Assembly: GCA_026413225.1 (NCBI GenBank) | Contig: CM048552.1 | Span: forward strand, 193,942,553 to 194,006,552 | Reading direction: 5' to 3' | Source: Otis tarda | Lineage: Eukaryota > Chordata > Aves > Otidiformes > Otididae | DNA: 64,000 nucleotides | Shown: positions 1-11,782 of the stretch, one piece after another | Numbering within the stretch: position 1 is the stretch's first letter | Layout of the letters: every line of letters begins with the position of its first letter | The notes under the pieces: model-generated | The model's database searches: none | Told to the model about the DNA's origin: nothing | The model's input: the letters and a program-made list of their open reading frames with translations, nothing else | Translations under genes and position numbers: made by a program

Positions 1-3000
1 AGGAAGTCATATTCCATCCTTAACAGACTGTGATCTCTTCCTCAGGGAGGATAAGCAACTCCTTTCAAAACTACCAGTTCCTACCTGAGTACCCACCCTA
101 GGCTAGACACTGTTTCCCAGTGCAGTGTCCTTGCAAATGTTTTGAGATGTGAGGAGCCATGAATGACTCTTACCTTTGCAGCGTTGAGCCTTTCTTCAGG
201 CTGTTAAACCTCGCAGAAGCTCCCAAGCGCTGAGACACACTGATGAGAAACTTCAAAGCACTGTACCTACGGGGAAAAGAGAAAAAAAAAAAAAAATCCT
301 CCTTCGTGGTCCAGTGCCCTTCCTCAACCCAGCTCTTTTTGGCTGGATAAGATCCGTCTCACTTAGGCAGCTGTCTGGACTCCCTTTGGAGTCAGTGGGA
401 AGTAACGGTCAGATGTGAGTGTGATTCTCCCTCGAGAGGAGGCGGGCTGTACCGTTCAAGTGCCTGCTTTGCAGAGATAAAAGCAGCTCACCAAATACAA
501 TAAGTAACAACAGAAGGTACCTATTATTTCCTCTTCCCAATTCTAGGTTTACCAGAATATGGAGAAAAATGTTTCTACACACAATTTCAGCACCAAAACT
601 AAACCACATGTAAGCAGGGATGAGGAATCTCTGCTATCCCCAATTGTGCTCCAGCGTGAAGACTCTCAGGTTGAGAAGTAATCTGAGTTCTGGATTTGAT
701 CTCAGTATTTTCATAAACTCTGTGTAGCATGAATGTTTTATATCACCACTAAGAACAGGAAGTGCTACCAACTGCTGCTCTATTCACATTCCTTTGGGCC
801 AGTCCATGTTTATGTTACCTTCAGGAGAAGACCAGTTCATTTCTTTGAATTCAGCAAACACATCTATCACAAGACAGAAGCAATGATCTTTTTGTTGTCT
901 CTCTGCAACTGGATATCTCTTTTCCTGGTTTTGTGTAAATAGTGGCTAATTAATGCATTTAATTCAGACTGTTCTTGCCATATTGCAGGCAAACACAAGA
1001 AAATCCATGGTTTTTTTCAGTCAATGTTACAAGCACGGACTATGCATCTAAAGAGAACTGGTGTGATTTCCAGAAGTGCTACTCACATCTTCATCTCCAG
1101 ATGTCAGTGAGGCTTGGAAAAAAAAGGGCATTGGAGTAGCCAACGTTAGATGCCCACATTTTAAAATATCAGCCTTGTTTTACAAGGAACTATAAATTTA
1201 GGTTTGTATAGCTGTCTTATCCTGAACATCTTAATTGCTGTGAAGTTCCCAATAGGTGTCCAGTTCAGGTGAGTTCATTTTATTGAGCTTTAGGTACTCA
1301 GGTGGTGTGTAGTCATCCAGGCTATGTTCTGCACCTGCTGATGAGAGCTAGACACTTAGAGTGAATTATTCCTTTCTACATGAAATAAACATCTAAAAAA
1401 AGCAGGAGGAGTGGTATTTGGAGATGACCTTCTGCCTCTCTGGTCTAGAAAATCCAAGTGGCAGTCTCCAGTTGGAAGTCTCACTTCGATGGAGTTACAG
1501 CTAATTCCATTCTTGGGGCTTTATGTGTTTTAACATAAAATAAAAATGTTTTATTTTAAAGAAAGTATCTTCTGTAGCAATTTAGGAGTGTAATATCGTC
1601 ACTCCCAATTCCCAGAAGTCAGTCTGGATGAATGAACCCTGCTGTAATAAAATGAGAGTCTGTCTTTTTAACTTTCTCCCAGACTCCCAGGACAATCACC
1701 AGAGGCTTGATGTTTTTTTTAATATAGATAAAAAGGCACATTATTTTCATGATGGGGTTTGAGGGTTTGTAAATGTGGCTTTCATAATGACTAACGGGAT
1801 ATATTTGTCTACATCACAGTGAATCAAGATGAGACTCTACTGGTTAATAGTTTTCTTCTCTTTTACGTCTTACAAGATGCTAACTGCAATTGGGATTTCC
1901 AGTGGCAAGCATTAGAAATTAATAACTGTATAGAATATGCTACCACATAAATTGAGCTACTCTTTACTAACATTTTCTGAAAAATAATTAATGTTGTAAT
2001 ACAGCAATTATTATGTGTATATTTTTGTTGACATTGTTGAATTAGCAAGGGATCATTGATTTTTCTAATCAGATGTAAATTGCTGAAGAATAATTTGGAA
2101 ATATAAAGACAGAAATAAAACTTTATCATTGCAATTTTTTAAAAAATATATTACTTTTAACATATTCATAACACAATTTCAAAAAGTGTTCAGCAACAAG
2201 ATATTACTGTTCAGCACTGTTAATGGACAGCCTGGACCAGCTGGAAAGCAGAAAATGGGTGTCTTGTGCAGACAGGAATTTTCAGCCTTCGGAGCTAGAG
2301 GAGCTTAACACTGAACTGGTTGCATCCAAGCCTAGCTGGCCCTGGAAGCTAAGCAGATGTGAACTTGGCTCGTAGAGGAGCAGATGGGAATCCCTTGTGC
2401 TTTAAAACATGCCAGGGAGTTGTGTCAAATGTTTTTCCACAAGATTAGAAAAGGGGTGGACAGAGGTCATCTGGCCCCATCATTGCTACTGAGCTGAGAT
2501 TCAGGAATGTAAAGGCAAATAGAGAACCTGGGAGCTAACACGAACTCCTCGTGATGCACACGTGAAAAACAGCGCAGGCAACACGGCTCTCTGTGGGGGA
2601 GTACAATCAGGAGAAAGACCCTCCTGTAAGGGCTGGACACATGGAGGGTTGGGCATCTGCTTCTTCGCAGAGCAGAGGAGGATTGAACAAAGCTGCAGAA
2701 AGTATTAAGTGAAAAGTAAAACTTTTAAGGAGCACATTTCCTTTCCAGGATGCTTCCAACACAACTTAGCAAAGTGCTGGTCCGTTCCTGAGGTTTGTGC
2801 AGAGCCACAGCCAGTGCTGTTTGAGGAGCAGTTTCATGATTCTTGAAGGAAAATGCCCACATTTCTCTTGTTAGGATCCAGACCCATAATCTGTGCCTCC
2901 AGGAGCAGGTTCTCTGGAAAAAAAAAAAAAAAAAAAAAAAAAAAAGTGTTAAATCCCCCCTGTAGCAGATGGAGGGAGTTAAGCTTGTTTGAAGACCTCC

Positions 3001-3239
3001 AGCAGAGATGCCGTTACTCTAAGCTGGATGCGTTAAGTTAGGCAGGGACTGACAGAGATTCCTTAAGAGTTAAGCCGGGAAGAAAAGGAACAGGAGGGGT
3101 TGAGGTCACTTAAAAGTGCTGAATGGCGAAGGGCACCGCGTTCTCCTTCTTAGTGATGACAGAAAGAAAGAACAAGAAATATTTGACAACCCAAATGGAA
3201 AGAAGATGCGTTGAGGAATCAGCCCTTATTTTCTTTCCC
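1..3239. other. Intergenic, no gene recognised
   Basis: AT-rich DNA toward the expected URAD side. A 15-16 nt A run near 281-296 and a poly-A at 2919 are the only repeats I see. No URAD exon is present: its conserved second exon would give a long recognisable frame. Confidence 0.6.
2919..2945 (+). repeat. Poly-A run
   Basis: About 27 A in a row, in otherwise unremarkable DNA. Confidence 0.95.
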
Positions 3240-3560
3240 TTTTCCCTGCAAAAGCACACCGCGGAGCCCGCAGCCCGGTTCCGAGGAGACCTCCCCGAAG
3301 AACGGTTGTCCCCGGTTTGTCCCTGGGATGTCCTCGGCTTGCCCCGCAGCCGGCACTAGGTGGAGCTCCCGCACCGCGACCTGCGGGAGCCTCCGCCCGG
3401 AGTGTCGTGGGGAGCGGGGGCGACGGGCAGGGCTGGCAACCAGCAGAAAGGCCCGGGACAGCCAGGGTGTCCGGACCAGGCACCCAGGAGACCCAGGGGG
3501 AGCTGGGCTGGAATGATGGTGTCGGGAAAAGGGAACCCGCAGCCAAAACCTCGCGGCACT
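3240..3560. other. Small GC-rich, CpG-containing patch
   Basis: About 320 bp with clear CpG enrichment amid AT-richer DNA. Overlapping frames on both strands are open but carry no known domain. A minor CpG islet or old GC-rich insertion. Confidence 0.4.
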
Positions 3561-3730
3561 GACCAGGCACCACTGCTAGCCGGTCAGCGCATTCTCTCAA
3601 AAAACCGTGCCCATGTGTCACAGGCAGCAGACACCAAAAAAAAAAAAGGCCCAAGAGAAACTGGATGTGCTTCTCCAACACAAGTCTCACTGTCAGGTTT
3701 GGGATAGCTGGAATGGGCTTTCAGGTTTCT

Positions 3731-4368
3731 TGTCCTGGTTTCAGTGGGCATGTAGTTAATTTTCCTCTCAGTAGCCAGTGTGGTTTGGATTTTGTATGTG
3801 AAGAATGTTGATAAACACCCTGATGATATGAATTGTTGTTAATGAGACCAAGGATGGACACTGTCTGGCTTTCCAAGTCTTGCTAATGTGCAGATGCAGG
3901 AAGCTGGGAGAAAGACAGACAGAATAATTGACCCAAACTGGCCAAAGAGAGTATTCCATGCCATAAACATCACGCTCAGTATATAAGTGGGGGTTGCCTA
4001 TGGGAGAGGCATCTATTTTCCTATTTTTTTTCCATCTCATCTCTTTTGCTTGCTCGCTGGCGTTGTTCCCTCTGCCTTGCTCGCTCGCTTTCGCTCCTTT
4101 GCTGGCTGCTCGGTTTTGTTTCCATGATCACTGGATGGGCTGTGTTGGTCACTGGGACATTGAGCGGTGAGAAATCATGCATTGTTCATTTTGTATATTT
4201 TAATATCCTTATATTCTGTTATTATTGTAGTTTTCCTCTGTTATTTTAGTAAACTGTCTTCATCTCAACCCATGAGTTTTCCTTTCTTCCCAATTTCTCT
4301 CTCCCGTCCCGCTGGGGAGGGGGAGAGGGAGCGAGGATCTATGTGGTGACTTGGGCTAAACCACAACA
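3731..4368 (+). mobile_element. Solo LTR of an avian endogenous retrovirus
   Basis: 638 bp from TGTCCTGGTTTCAG to CTAAACCACAACA, with TG...CA ends. Inside are a TATA box (AGTATATAAG, near 3979-3988), a T/A-rich stretch near 4190-4250 with a poly(A)-signal variant, and TCTCAACCCATGAGTTTTCC, all in the order I know from a family common in neoavian genomes. There is no internal retroviral sequence, so it is a solo LTR. No clean target-site duplication is visible. Confidence 0.85.
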
Positions 4369-4604
4369 TCCCTCTGGGAGAAGCCGGGACTAATCGTGTG
4401 TTGAACCAGAAGAGGAGAACAGAAGTGACCTTGTCATGCAGCCCAGCAGTGGCTTTCAGTCCACACATTCATGGAGATATGTGAAAGGTGATGGAGAAAT
4501 CCAAGGTCACATTTGCTGCAGAGCCATTTGCAGATATGTCATTTTTAAGAGTCCACACTTCTGCTGGGAAATATTTTAGGGATGCAGAGACCAAAGCAGG
4601 CTGA

Positions 4605-4675
4605 AGATGCAGGGGAGCTGGACTACATGACCTGTAAAGGTCCCTTCCAACCCAAACCACTCTATGATTCTATGA
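4605..4675 (+). mobile_element. CR1 LINE 3'-end fragment
   Basis: GACCTGTAAAGGTCCCTTCC through TCTATGATTCTATGA is the avian CR1 3' end with its terminal 8-bp repeats, + orientation. Confidence 0.92.
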
Positions 4676-5654
4676 CTGGATATGGGCATTCACCACACAG
4701 CTGGGCACACCAGATCTCAGCCCCCTTCTCCCAGACACTGAATCAGATGAAGTGTCTGGTGTCACAGGGCTCCTTCTTCCGAGCTAAATGCACTGTTGCT
4801 GCACTAGTGAGTTGCTGCGTCCTTGCCTCCTCCATCAATGGCTAATTAATTAACCCATGTGAAGCAAACCAGCTTTAAAAAGAGGCACAAAAAGACCCAC
4901 CCAGACTAGTGGTTGAGGAGACCACAAATCGCTTTAGAAAGAAGTGGGACCTGAGCCCAGCTCCGTCTCACCCTTGGTGGACGTCTCAAAACTGCGGTGT
5001 GGTGGGGAAGAAGTCCCTTCCAGACAGGCTGTCTAAGACCTGCATGGGATTTATGCTTCCTGACACACTTCCCAGGGACAAGATGAACAGCAGGGCTGCT
5101 CACATCAGGAATGACTGCCACGTTAGAGTTTAGGAGTTTAAGGCTGTGCTGGAAAACTGATAAAGTGACACTTCTAGCGAAAGTGTAGGTGCCTTGGAGT
5201 ACAGTCTGGATCAGATCTCAGCTGAGCAGTGATTTTGAAGACCTGTGTTCTGGAGAGAAGTAGAAGAGTGGTGGTGTTCCTGTGGCCACATCCACAGAGG
5301 CACATGCAGACGGGGGTGGGATTCGGTTCACTTAGATACTGCTTAGTTGGGATGGAGACCTGTGGGAGATCCTGATAATGACACACTCCTCCTGTTACAT
5401 GCTGCCTGCACCCATTTGTGACCCACTGCGCTGCAGCTAAGCTTTGGCACTGAGCTGTGGCTGCCCATGAGTGCCCTGAGGTACTTCTTCCCAGCTGCAG
5501 TAGGGTTCCTCTCCCTCCATGCCCTTAGGTCATGGGGACATCACTCTCTTCCGTCTGAAAAAAAAAGCCTGGACATTACTTCTAATCACAGCCCACCAGT
5601 CTCATCAGTGCCATGATCGTCAGAAGAGGGCTGGAGGCTTCAGATCCTAAAAAG
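4676..5654. other. Intergenic, nothing recognised
   Basis: Unique DNA between two CR1 fragments with no coding or regulatory signal I can support. Confidence 0.5.
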
Positions 5655-6255
5655 AATCATAGAATCATAGAACGGTTTGGGTTGGAAGGGACCTTTAAAG
5701 ATCATCTAGTCCAAGGATGGACTGGATGTCCCTGCAAGGATCAGGGACATTTCCAACCAGATCAGGTTGCTCAGAGCCCTGTCCAACCTGGCCCTGAATG
5801 TTTCCAGTGTTGGGGCATCAACCTCCTCTCTGGGCAACCTGTACCTGTGTTCCACCACCTTCACCGTAAAAGGTTTTTTCCTTATGTCCAGTCTGAATCT
5901 ACTTCCCTCTAGTTTAAAACCGTTACCCCTTGTCCTATCACAACAGGCCCTGCAAAAAAAGTTTCTCCTCATCTTTCCTGTAGGCCCCTTTTAGGTACTG
6001 GAAGGCTGCTATAAGGTCTCCCTGGAGCCTTCTCTTCTGTGGGCTGAACAACCTCAACTCTCTCAGCCTGTCCTCATAGGAGAGGTGCTCCAGCCCTCTG
6101 GTCATCTTCGTGGCCCTCCTCTGGACTCGCTCCACCGGGTCCATGTCCTTCTTATGTTGGGGACTCCAGAGCTGGATGCAGTACTCCAAGTGGGGTCTCA
6201 CAAAAGCAGAGTAGAGGGGCAGAATCAGGAAGTGCCTAGCTCTCGTTTCCACCAC
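5655..6255 (-). mobile_element. CR1 LINE fragment with reverse-transcriptase remnant
   Basis: The largest CR1 piece in the window. It begins with the reversed terminal repeats AATCATAGAATCATAGAA and extends about 600 bp. A - strand open frame (5938-6255) includes [18 protein letters not shown] and [16 protein letters not shown], the C-terminal part of CR1 reverse transcriptase. It is 5'-truncated, hence dead. Confidence 0.97.
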
Positions 6256-7329
6256 ATTTCTCCTGGAGAAGTGACCACCTGCCTGATGTGGACTGGCATC
6301 TCCTCTGGAAAAGCATCCTGTGGCTGGAGGTGTCCTGGGTGCAGAGGGACTCTGGCGCTAACCCTAGGCAGAGCCAGGACCGGTCCCCGGGAGCTGAGCC
6401 ACCAAGCAAGCTGCCAGAGGAGGGCAGTGTGGACCGCAGCCAGGAGCCTGGCCCTGAGATCTGGTCCTGGCCCTACCTTTCACTCCTTCGGGTACCTCTT
6501 TTCAGATCAGAAAAAAAAATGTGGCAAGACTCCTCTTCCCTCCCAGGAACCAGAAGGAGGCAGCTGGGAGGAAATGGGAGGTCGTGGAGAGTAGCCAGGT
6601 ACCAGTTTCTCCTTGAGCTAAAAGGAGTGAGGTTTTTTTTGTTTGCTTTGAAGGAAAAAGGTTTCTTCATGGAGAAGAAGAGTCTCCTCCTGCCTTCTTA
6701 CAGCCCCAGAATAAGCACAGGTCCCATGCAGGAGCCTCAGCCTGCTCCCTGCCAGGCCAGGGAGGCGCTTGGCACCTGCCTGCCCTGGGCTCCTGCATTG
6801 CCTAGCACAAAACATTGCTCACAAAACACTGTGGCCATGCGGGAATGTGTACAGTTACGGCCTTTGAAACCTTTGACCTCGCAAACAACAAATCCGTCTA
6901 CACAGGCCACAGTCACCCCATGCCTTTGCTGACTGAACAGGTTTGCCAGATCAGGCCTGCTGTGAAACACAGGCTGAGGGAGACGGTGGCATGGGGCGGT
7001 CACCCCACGGCGTCTTGCCATGAAGGAGGGAATAAATCGGCAGGACTAGCGCCGCTGAGACGTGTGGGAGGACACAGCCTCCTCCATTGCCTCCTCGCCA
7101 AGGGTACACATCAAAGCTGGAAGATGCAGGAAACGAATCAGTGAGGAAGGCAATGAGGACATCGGCCTCTATATTGCCCCGGGGACATGGTGGGGATAGC
7201 CTGGGGGTTTGCTGGTCCAGACCATTGTGCAGCCGGAATTTGATGTTTTGCTTGGTGTGGGGGTCAACATGCACTTTAGTGGCCGCTGGAACGACGCTTG
7301 CGGTTTCCCCGGGAGTGGCATGGCTGTGA
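6256..7329. other. Intergenic, nothing recognised
   Basis: Moderately GC-rich unique DNA between a CR1 copy and the CDX2 CpG flank. Several accidental frames, no domains. Confidence 0.5.
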
Positions 7330-8199
7330 GTGAGGGTTGGGGGACACCCCTGCCTGGGGCTCCCCACCCTGGCCCGGCTGTGCCTCGCCACAAAGCCGAA
7401 TGCGTGCAGCTGGGGAACACCACAGTCCCACCGTGTCCGTCCCCCCTCGTTGAGGCCGGGCTGCCAGACGGGGAAGATAACAGCTGCCCTGCGTGCTCCA
7501 GGGAGCGTCCGGACCCGGGGGGAGGGTGCCTTCGGGCTTCGGGGGGCAGGAGGCGATAACAGCCCAGCCCTGGGCTCGCTCCCGGGAGCGGGCCCGCCGG
7601 GACCGGGGTCGTGCCGTCGGAACCGCCTCGTGGGTGCGCGCTGCCGGGTGGCTCAGGGCTCCCGTGACCGGATCAGGCCCCGGCCTTCCCAGGTGGGACA
7701 TGCTGGCAGGGCCTGGGCACACGCGGGAAGGCAACCGGGGCATGCTGCGGCTTTTCTTCCCCTTGCCGTTTAAAAAAGACACTTTTTAAAAAGTTAAAAA
7801 AAAAAAAAATCCAGCCGAGGCTGGATTTCACCGGCCAGCGGAGGTGTCCGGGCGGGTGCTCTGGTCGCGGAGCCCCAGTGACTCCCAATGCCCACCCGTG
7901 TGATCAGGGTCGGGGAGCGCGATGGGTCCCCTCCCAGCCTTTGCCCCCCCCTCGCCCCCCCCCCCCGGACACACTGAGCGTCTCTCTGGGAAGGTCTGGG
8001 CACCGGACCCGAGCGGCTGAAGACACCCCCGCCCGCCTGTGGCTGCACGAAGCCTCTGGGGCACAATTTGCGTTGTTTTTTCTTTCCCCCCTTTCCTTCT
8101 CTCCTTACGTTCCTGTTTCACGGAGGGGAGCCGGGGCTCAGTCTCCCCCCCCCGCCCCCCATCCCCCCGCTTCCTTCCCAGCAAAGCGAATCCGCTCGG

Positions 8200-8420
8200 G
8201 AGCGAGCGTTTAGCATCCAACCCGCTCCTAGAGGCATGTGCTTAAACAAGCCGAGTATCAACCCCACGATAAAAGTATTGGGTTATTCGGCAACGTAATC
8301 TACATCAAAGCCTCGGGGGCTGCCGCCTTGAAAAGATCCAAGATGTTTTCCAAGTCCTTATCATGTCTGTGCTTAGGGGGAGTCATAAATTCCACAGGTC
8401 GGACTAACTAACACACGATT
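8200..8420 (+). promoter_or_regulatory. Candidate upstream enhancer of CDX2
   Basis: A block of balanced composition within the GC-rich flank, about 3.7 kb 5' of the CDX2 ATG. It has CGATAAA, a CDX/HOX13-like core (8267-8273), and ATCAAAG, a full TCF/LEF core (8304-8310), about 30 bp apart. The pairing suits a WNT- and CDX-responsive element, which is inference. Confidence 0.35.
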
Positions 8421-8473
8421 CCTCCTTCCCTTCTCTCTCCACGACCAGCAAAGGGCTTTCAAGTAGGCTTTAT

Positions 8474-8551
8474 TCTTCTCTTTTTTTCTTCCTTTTTTTT
8501 TCTTTTTTTTTCTCTTTTTCTTTCTTTTTTTTTTCTTTCTTTTTTTTTTTA
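8474..8551 (+). repeat. Pyrimidine (CTTTTTT)n tract
   Basis: About 78 bp of T with interspersed C in the CDX2 5' flank. Confidence 0.9.
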
Positions 8552-9484
8552 ACCTTGCAAACAAAGCCCCCGGTTCGGTGTCGTTAAGATGGGGGGAAGA
8601 GGGGAGGATCCCACCCTGGGCTTCTCCGAAGTGAGAGAAAAATAAATTCTTTAAACTCGATAACGATTAGAAATCAAGAAGAAGGCGAATGCACATCCCA
8701 GCAAGGGGGAGTCGTCGGTGGAGGAGGGGTCGCGGGGGCTGCTCGGAGGCGTTCGGCCCTTCCCGGGGCTTACGGGGAGATCTCTGGCCTGGGACAGGGG
8801 TCCTCGGAGGCTGCTGCCGGTCCCGTCACCCCACGGTCCGCCCCAGCCCTGGGCAGAGCCCTTCGGAAATAATAATTTCAGCTTAAGAAGCTGGGGCTGA
8901 AGAAGGAAGGCGAGGATCCGGGAGTCTGCCGGAGCCCTGGGTGAAAATACAGGGATCAGCATGGAGCAGGGGAAAGAAAATAAAAAATATATATATATTT
9001 CCCTGCAAGCCGTATCCTTGATCAGGCAATTGTCAGCTTGAGATGCGTTGGGTCGCGTTTCCCCACTCAGGATCTAACGAAAGAGGAAAAAAAAAAAAGA
9101 AGGAAGAGGAGAGGGAGAGATGAGGGACTCGGCCGCTCTCCGGTCCCGGCGTCCCGCTCCTCTCCTGGGGCCACCGGGGAGCCCCGCGACGGACGCGGGG
9201 AAGCAGAGGGCGGGGAGAAAAGAGGGGAACCCGGGCCGAGAGAGACCACCCCCGCCCGTCTCCCTAAGCCCCTCGGGAAGTCCCGATCGCTGGGGAGCGA
9301 GAGGAGGGGACGGATCCTGCCCCAGTCGCAACGAAAGGAAGCCCGGCCGGTCCCCATGCACTCAGGCTTGCGGGTTGCGCGGCTCGCGACCCCTCTTATT
9401 TTAAGAGAAGAGGGTCCCGGGGATAGGTCGCCGCGGCGGGCTGGGAGCAGGAGGCGGCTGTGCGGCGACGGGGGATGCTCCGGA

Positions 9485-9543
9485 GCATCCCTGCCAGGGG
9501 ACCGCGGGTCCCGTCCCGCATCCCTGCCAGGGGACCGCGGGTG
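9485..9543 (+). repeat. Two copies of a 25-bp GC-rich sequence, period 34 bp
   Basis: GCATCCCTGCCAGGGGACCG and its following CGGGT occur at 9485 and again at 9519 without change, separated by 9 bp. A short local tandem duplication in the CDX2 flank. Confidence 0.85.
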
Positions 9544-9889
9544 CCGAACCCTTCCTCGCCGCCCGTGCCAGGTCGGGGACACGGTTGGTAGGGTCCAGCC
9601 TCCCTAGTTCTCCCCGTGCTCGAGGGACATCTGGGGTCATTGTCCGACGGGCAAAGGCATAGCCGTGTCCTGCTGCTCTTCCGCCCGCGCGGCCCGCGGC
9701 CCCAAAGCCCCCCCATTTCGGGCTAGCGTCGGATCTCACCCTCACTGCCACCTGCTTGCCGGCGATTCGTGGATGGAGGCTTAGACACCGAACTGGGCTG
9801 GTTCGGGGTTTATCTGGTTTTTTTTTTTTTTTGTTGCGTTTTAACACGGTATTTTCAGAGTGTTGTCACTTCAATGGCCCCTTCGTCCG

Positions 9890-9897
9890 TTTATGGC
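9890..9897 (-). promoter_or_regulatory. CDX-type site GCCATAAA
   Basis: TTTATGGC on the + strand, GCCATAAA on the -, fits the CDX consensus GYMATAAA exactly. It lies about 2.1 kb 5' of CDX2 in a stretch that is less GC-rich than its surroundings (9840-9990). Autoregulation is plausible, not shown. Confidence 0.35.
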
Positions 9898-10160
9898 ATC
9901 ATCAAATTCGCATCCGCATAGATCGGCTGCGTCGGTGCTTATCGGCAGAGGCGATAACTCTGAAAGGACGCAGCGTTTCTTTTCCAGTTACATCCCAGTC
10001 TCCCGCTCGCAAAGCACTGGGGGCTGCCAGTCCCGCTCCCTCTCCCTGTTGCCCCACCGGCGTGATCGTGGGAAGGGGCAGCAGGGCGAGGATCCCCTCC
10101 GCAGAAGGTGGCGGGCAGGCGTCCCCGCTGGTCACCACGGCGGCCGTCAGCGCCAGCCCG

Positions 10161-10645
10161 CCGACGGGAGATCCGTCGCAGTGACCTAGGAAGGCACCCC
10201 TCCCCTCAGTTTGCAGCATAGCCACCCACGACAGAGGAAAAATACCCCTGGAACACGGCCACTCATGTCTCCCCACGTAAGCTCCAGGACACGCGTGGCC
10301 GGGCGCAGCCAGGGTACCCACGGCGGCTCCGAGGGGTCCACCCGCGGTCTGTTCCCCGGGAGCAATGCTCCGCCCGTCTCGCCTTGAACGCCCCGGTCCC
10401 CCAGAGCCACCGACATGGGATCCTCCTGGATACTTTGGGAGACGCCACTGAATTAGTCCCACTCATGTGAAAGCACAGCGAGACTTTTCAAGGGAGAGCC
10501 GACCGGGAGATCCGTCGCAGTCACCTAGGGAGGGACACCCCTCGGTCTGCAGTACAGCCACGCACGAGGGAGGAAAAATACCCTTGGGACACGGCCACTC
10601 GTGTCTCCCCAGGGAAGCCCCAGGACACGCGTGGCCGGGCGCAGC
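10161..10645 (+). repeat. Diverged direct duplication of about 148 bp
   Basis: 10161-10309 and 10499-10645 are two copies of the same non-simple sequence, period about 338 bp. Shared landmarks in the same order are GGGAGATCCGTCGCAGT, ACCTAGG, GAGGAAAAATACCC, ACACGGCCACTC, TGTCTCCCCA and the exact 20-mer GACACGCGTGGCCGGGCGCA. By eye they are roughly 85% identical with small indels. The spacer is unique. It lies 1.4-1.8 kb 5' of the CDX2 ATG. Confidence 0.9.
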
Positions 10646-11748
10646 ACGAGGCCCGTGGCGGAGCCGCGGCAGGACCCAGCCGCCCCCGCCTCGTCCCCGT
10701 CCCTCATTTTTTTTGGTGGTTTGGGGTTGTTGTTGTTTTGTGGTGGTTTTTTTTTTTTTTTTTTCTCGGCGAGTGAAAGGTTTCCTCGCTGTGTCATGGG
10801 AAAAGATGCGAATATGCAAACGTCGTCTGGCATTGTCCCCGCTCGGGGTGAAAAGTTAAAGCATAAAAGCGGTGGGGGGAAGCTGAGAGGGGGTCTCCTC
10901 TTCAAAGGGGGCTGGCTGGGTGCCGGGGGAGCCGGCTGCCCCTCACCCGGGAGCCGCCTTTCCAGGACCAGTGTTTCCAGTGGGTTTCCAAGGCGTCGCG
11001 GCGGGAAAAAGCCAGCGTGCCCGGAGGGGCAAGTCGCCGGGTTCTCCATGCGCTCAGCCGCGCTGCAGCAAGGGAGTCTCCCCGCGGGGTGGTGGGCTGC
11101 GGGTCAAGGCGGATGGGCCCCCCCTTGGATCCCCCCACACCCAGAACCTCTGAGGGCAGAGGGTGGAAGGGCAGTGGGTGTTTTAATCGAAGGCACCCCC
11201 AGCCCTCGCCCCTTCCAGACTGGGACGGGGAGGGAGGGCAGCGGCTGCCCTCGAAGCTCCGTGGGCGCACACGCGGAGGAAAAGCAGCAGGACCCTCGGA
11301 GGGGGAGTGAGGGGAGATTTCTCTTCTTACCTCTCCTTCATCGCCCGTGACCGAGTGGGAGCGGGCGGGAAGCGCGTTAGGAAAAGCAGTAGGCCGTCGC
11401 GGTGGGGTTTGTTGCTTAAAACAGCCCACGACAAAACGGCTTTGTGGATTTTTAATCAAAATCGCCTTCTTCTCCGCCCCTTCCCCCCGCCAGCCCCCAG
11501 CCCCGAGTGCGGAGAAGAGCTGGTTAAAGCGCTGCCCACCAGATCGGCCGCGATACGCGGCTCCCGTGTTCCCACCCTCGCCCTTAGATCTCCCTGCGTG
11601 TCTTTTGCAAGTCTCTTGATTTCATCCTTTGAACCTGTGATTGGAGGTTAAAGTGCACCAGGTTGCAATGGAAGGAGGAAGCTCTTAAACAATAAAGGCT
11701 TGAATATTTAGCTGTGATCAGGTCGCTGCCCTCTCCTTATCTTTTTAA

Positions 11749-11756
11749 ATGCAAAT
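11749..11756 (+). promoter_or_regulatory. Octamer motif ATGCAAAT in CDX2 promoter
   Basis: An exact POU-factor octamer about 250 bp upstream of the CDX2 ATG and just 5' of the TATA-like element. Octamer sites have been reported in mammalian Cdx2 promoters. Confidence 0.6.
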
Positions 11757-11776
11757 CGTCTTTTAGGGGTAGTAGC

Positions 11777-11782
11777 TATATA
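11777..11782 (+). promoter_or_regulatory. TATA-like element of CDX2
   Basis: TATATA in GTAGCTATATACCC, about 230 bp 5' of the start codon. It is the best TATA candidate; the AT-rich CTTTTTAAATG at 11741-11751 is an alternative. Confidence 0.5.

Larger units (their letters stand above)
7330..11619. other. GC-rich 5' flank of CDX2, CpG islands
   Basis: Over 4 kb of mostly CpG-rich DNA leading to CDX2, interrupted by a less GC-rich block near 8200-8420, a pyrimidine tract at about 8474-8551 and an AT-rich stretch near 8860-9050. Many long open frames on both strands reflect stop-codon depletion in GC-rich DNA. None has recognisable domains and opposite strands are open together, so I call no gene. 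CpG islands spreading over the flank are typical of developmental homeobox loci. Confidence 0.7.

Noticed and set aside
5938-6255. Apparent protein with reverse-transcriptase-like motifs
   Set aside because: It is the truncated end of a CR1 LINE, annotated as a mobile element and not a host gene.
1-7300. URAD (expected neighbour of CDX2)
   Set aside because: No frame resembles URAD; its roughly 90-residue second exon would be visible.
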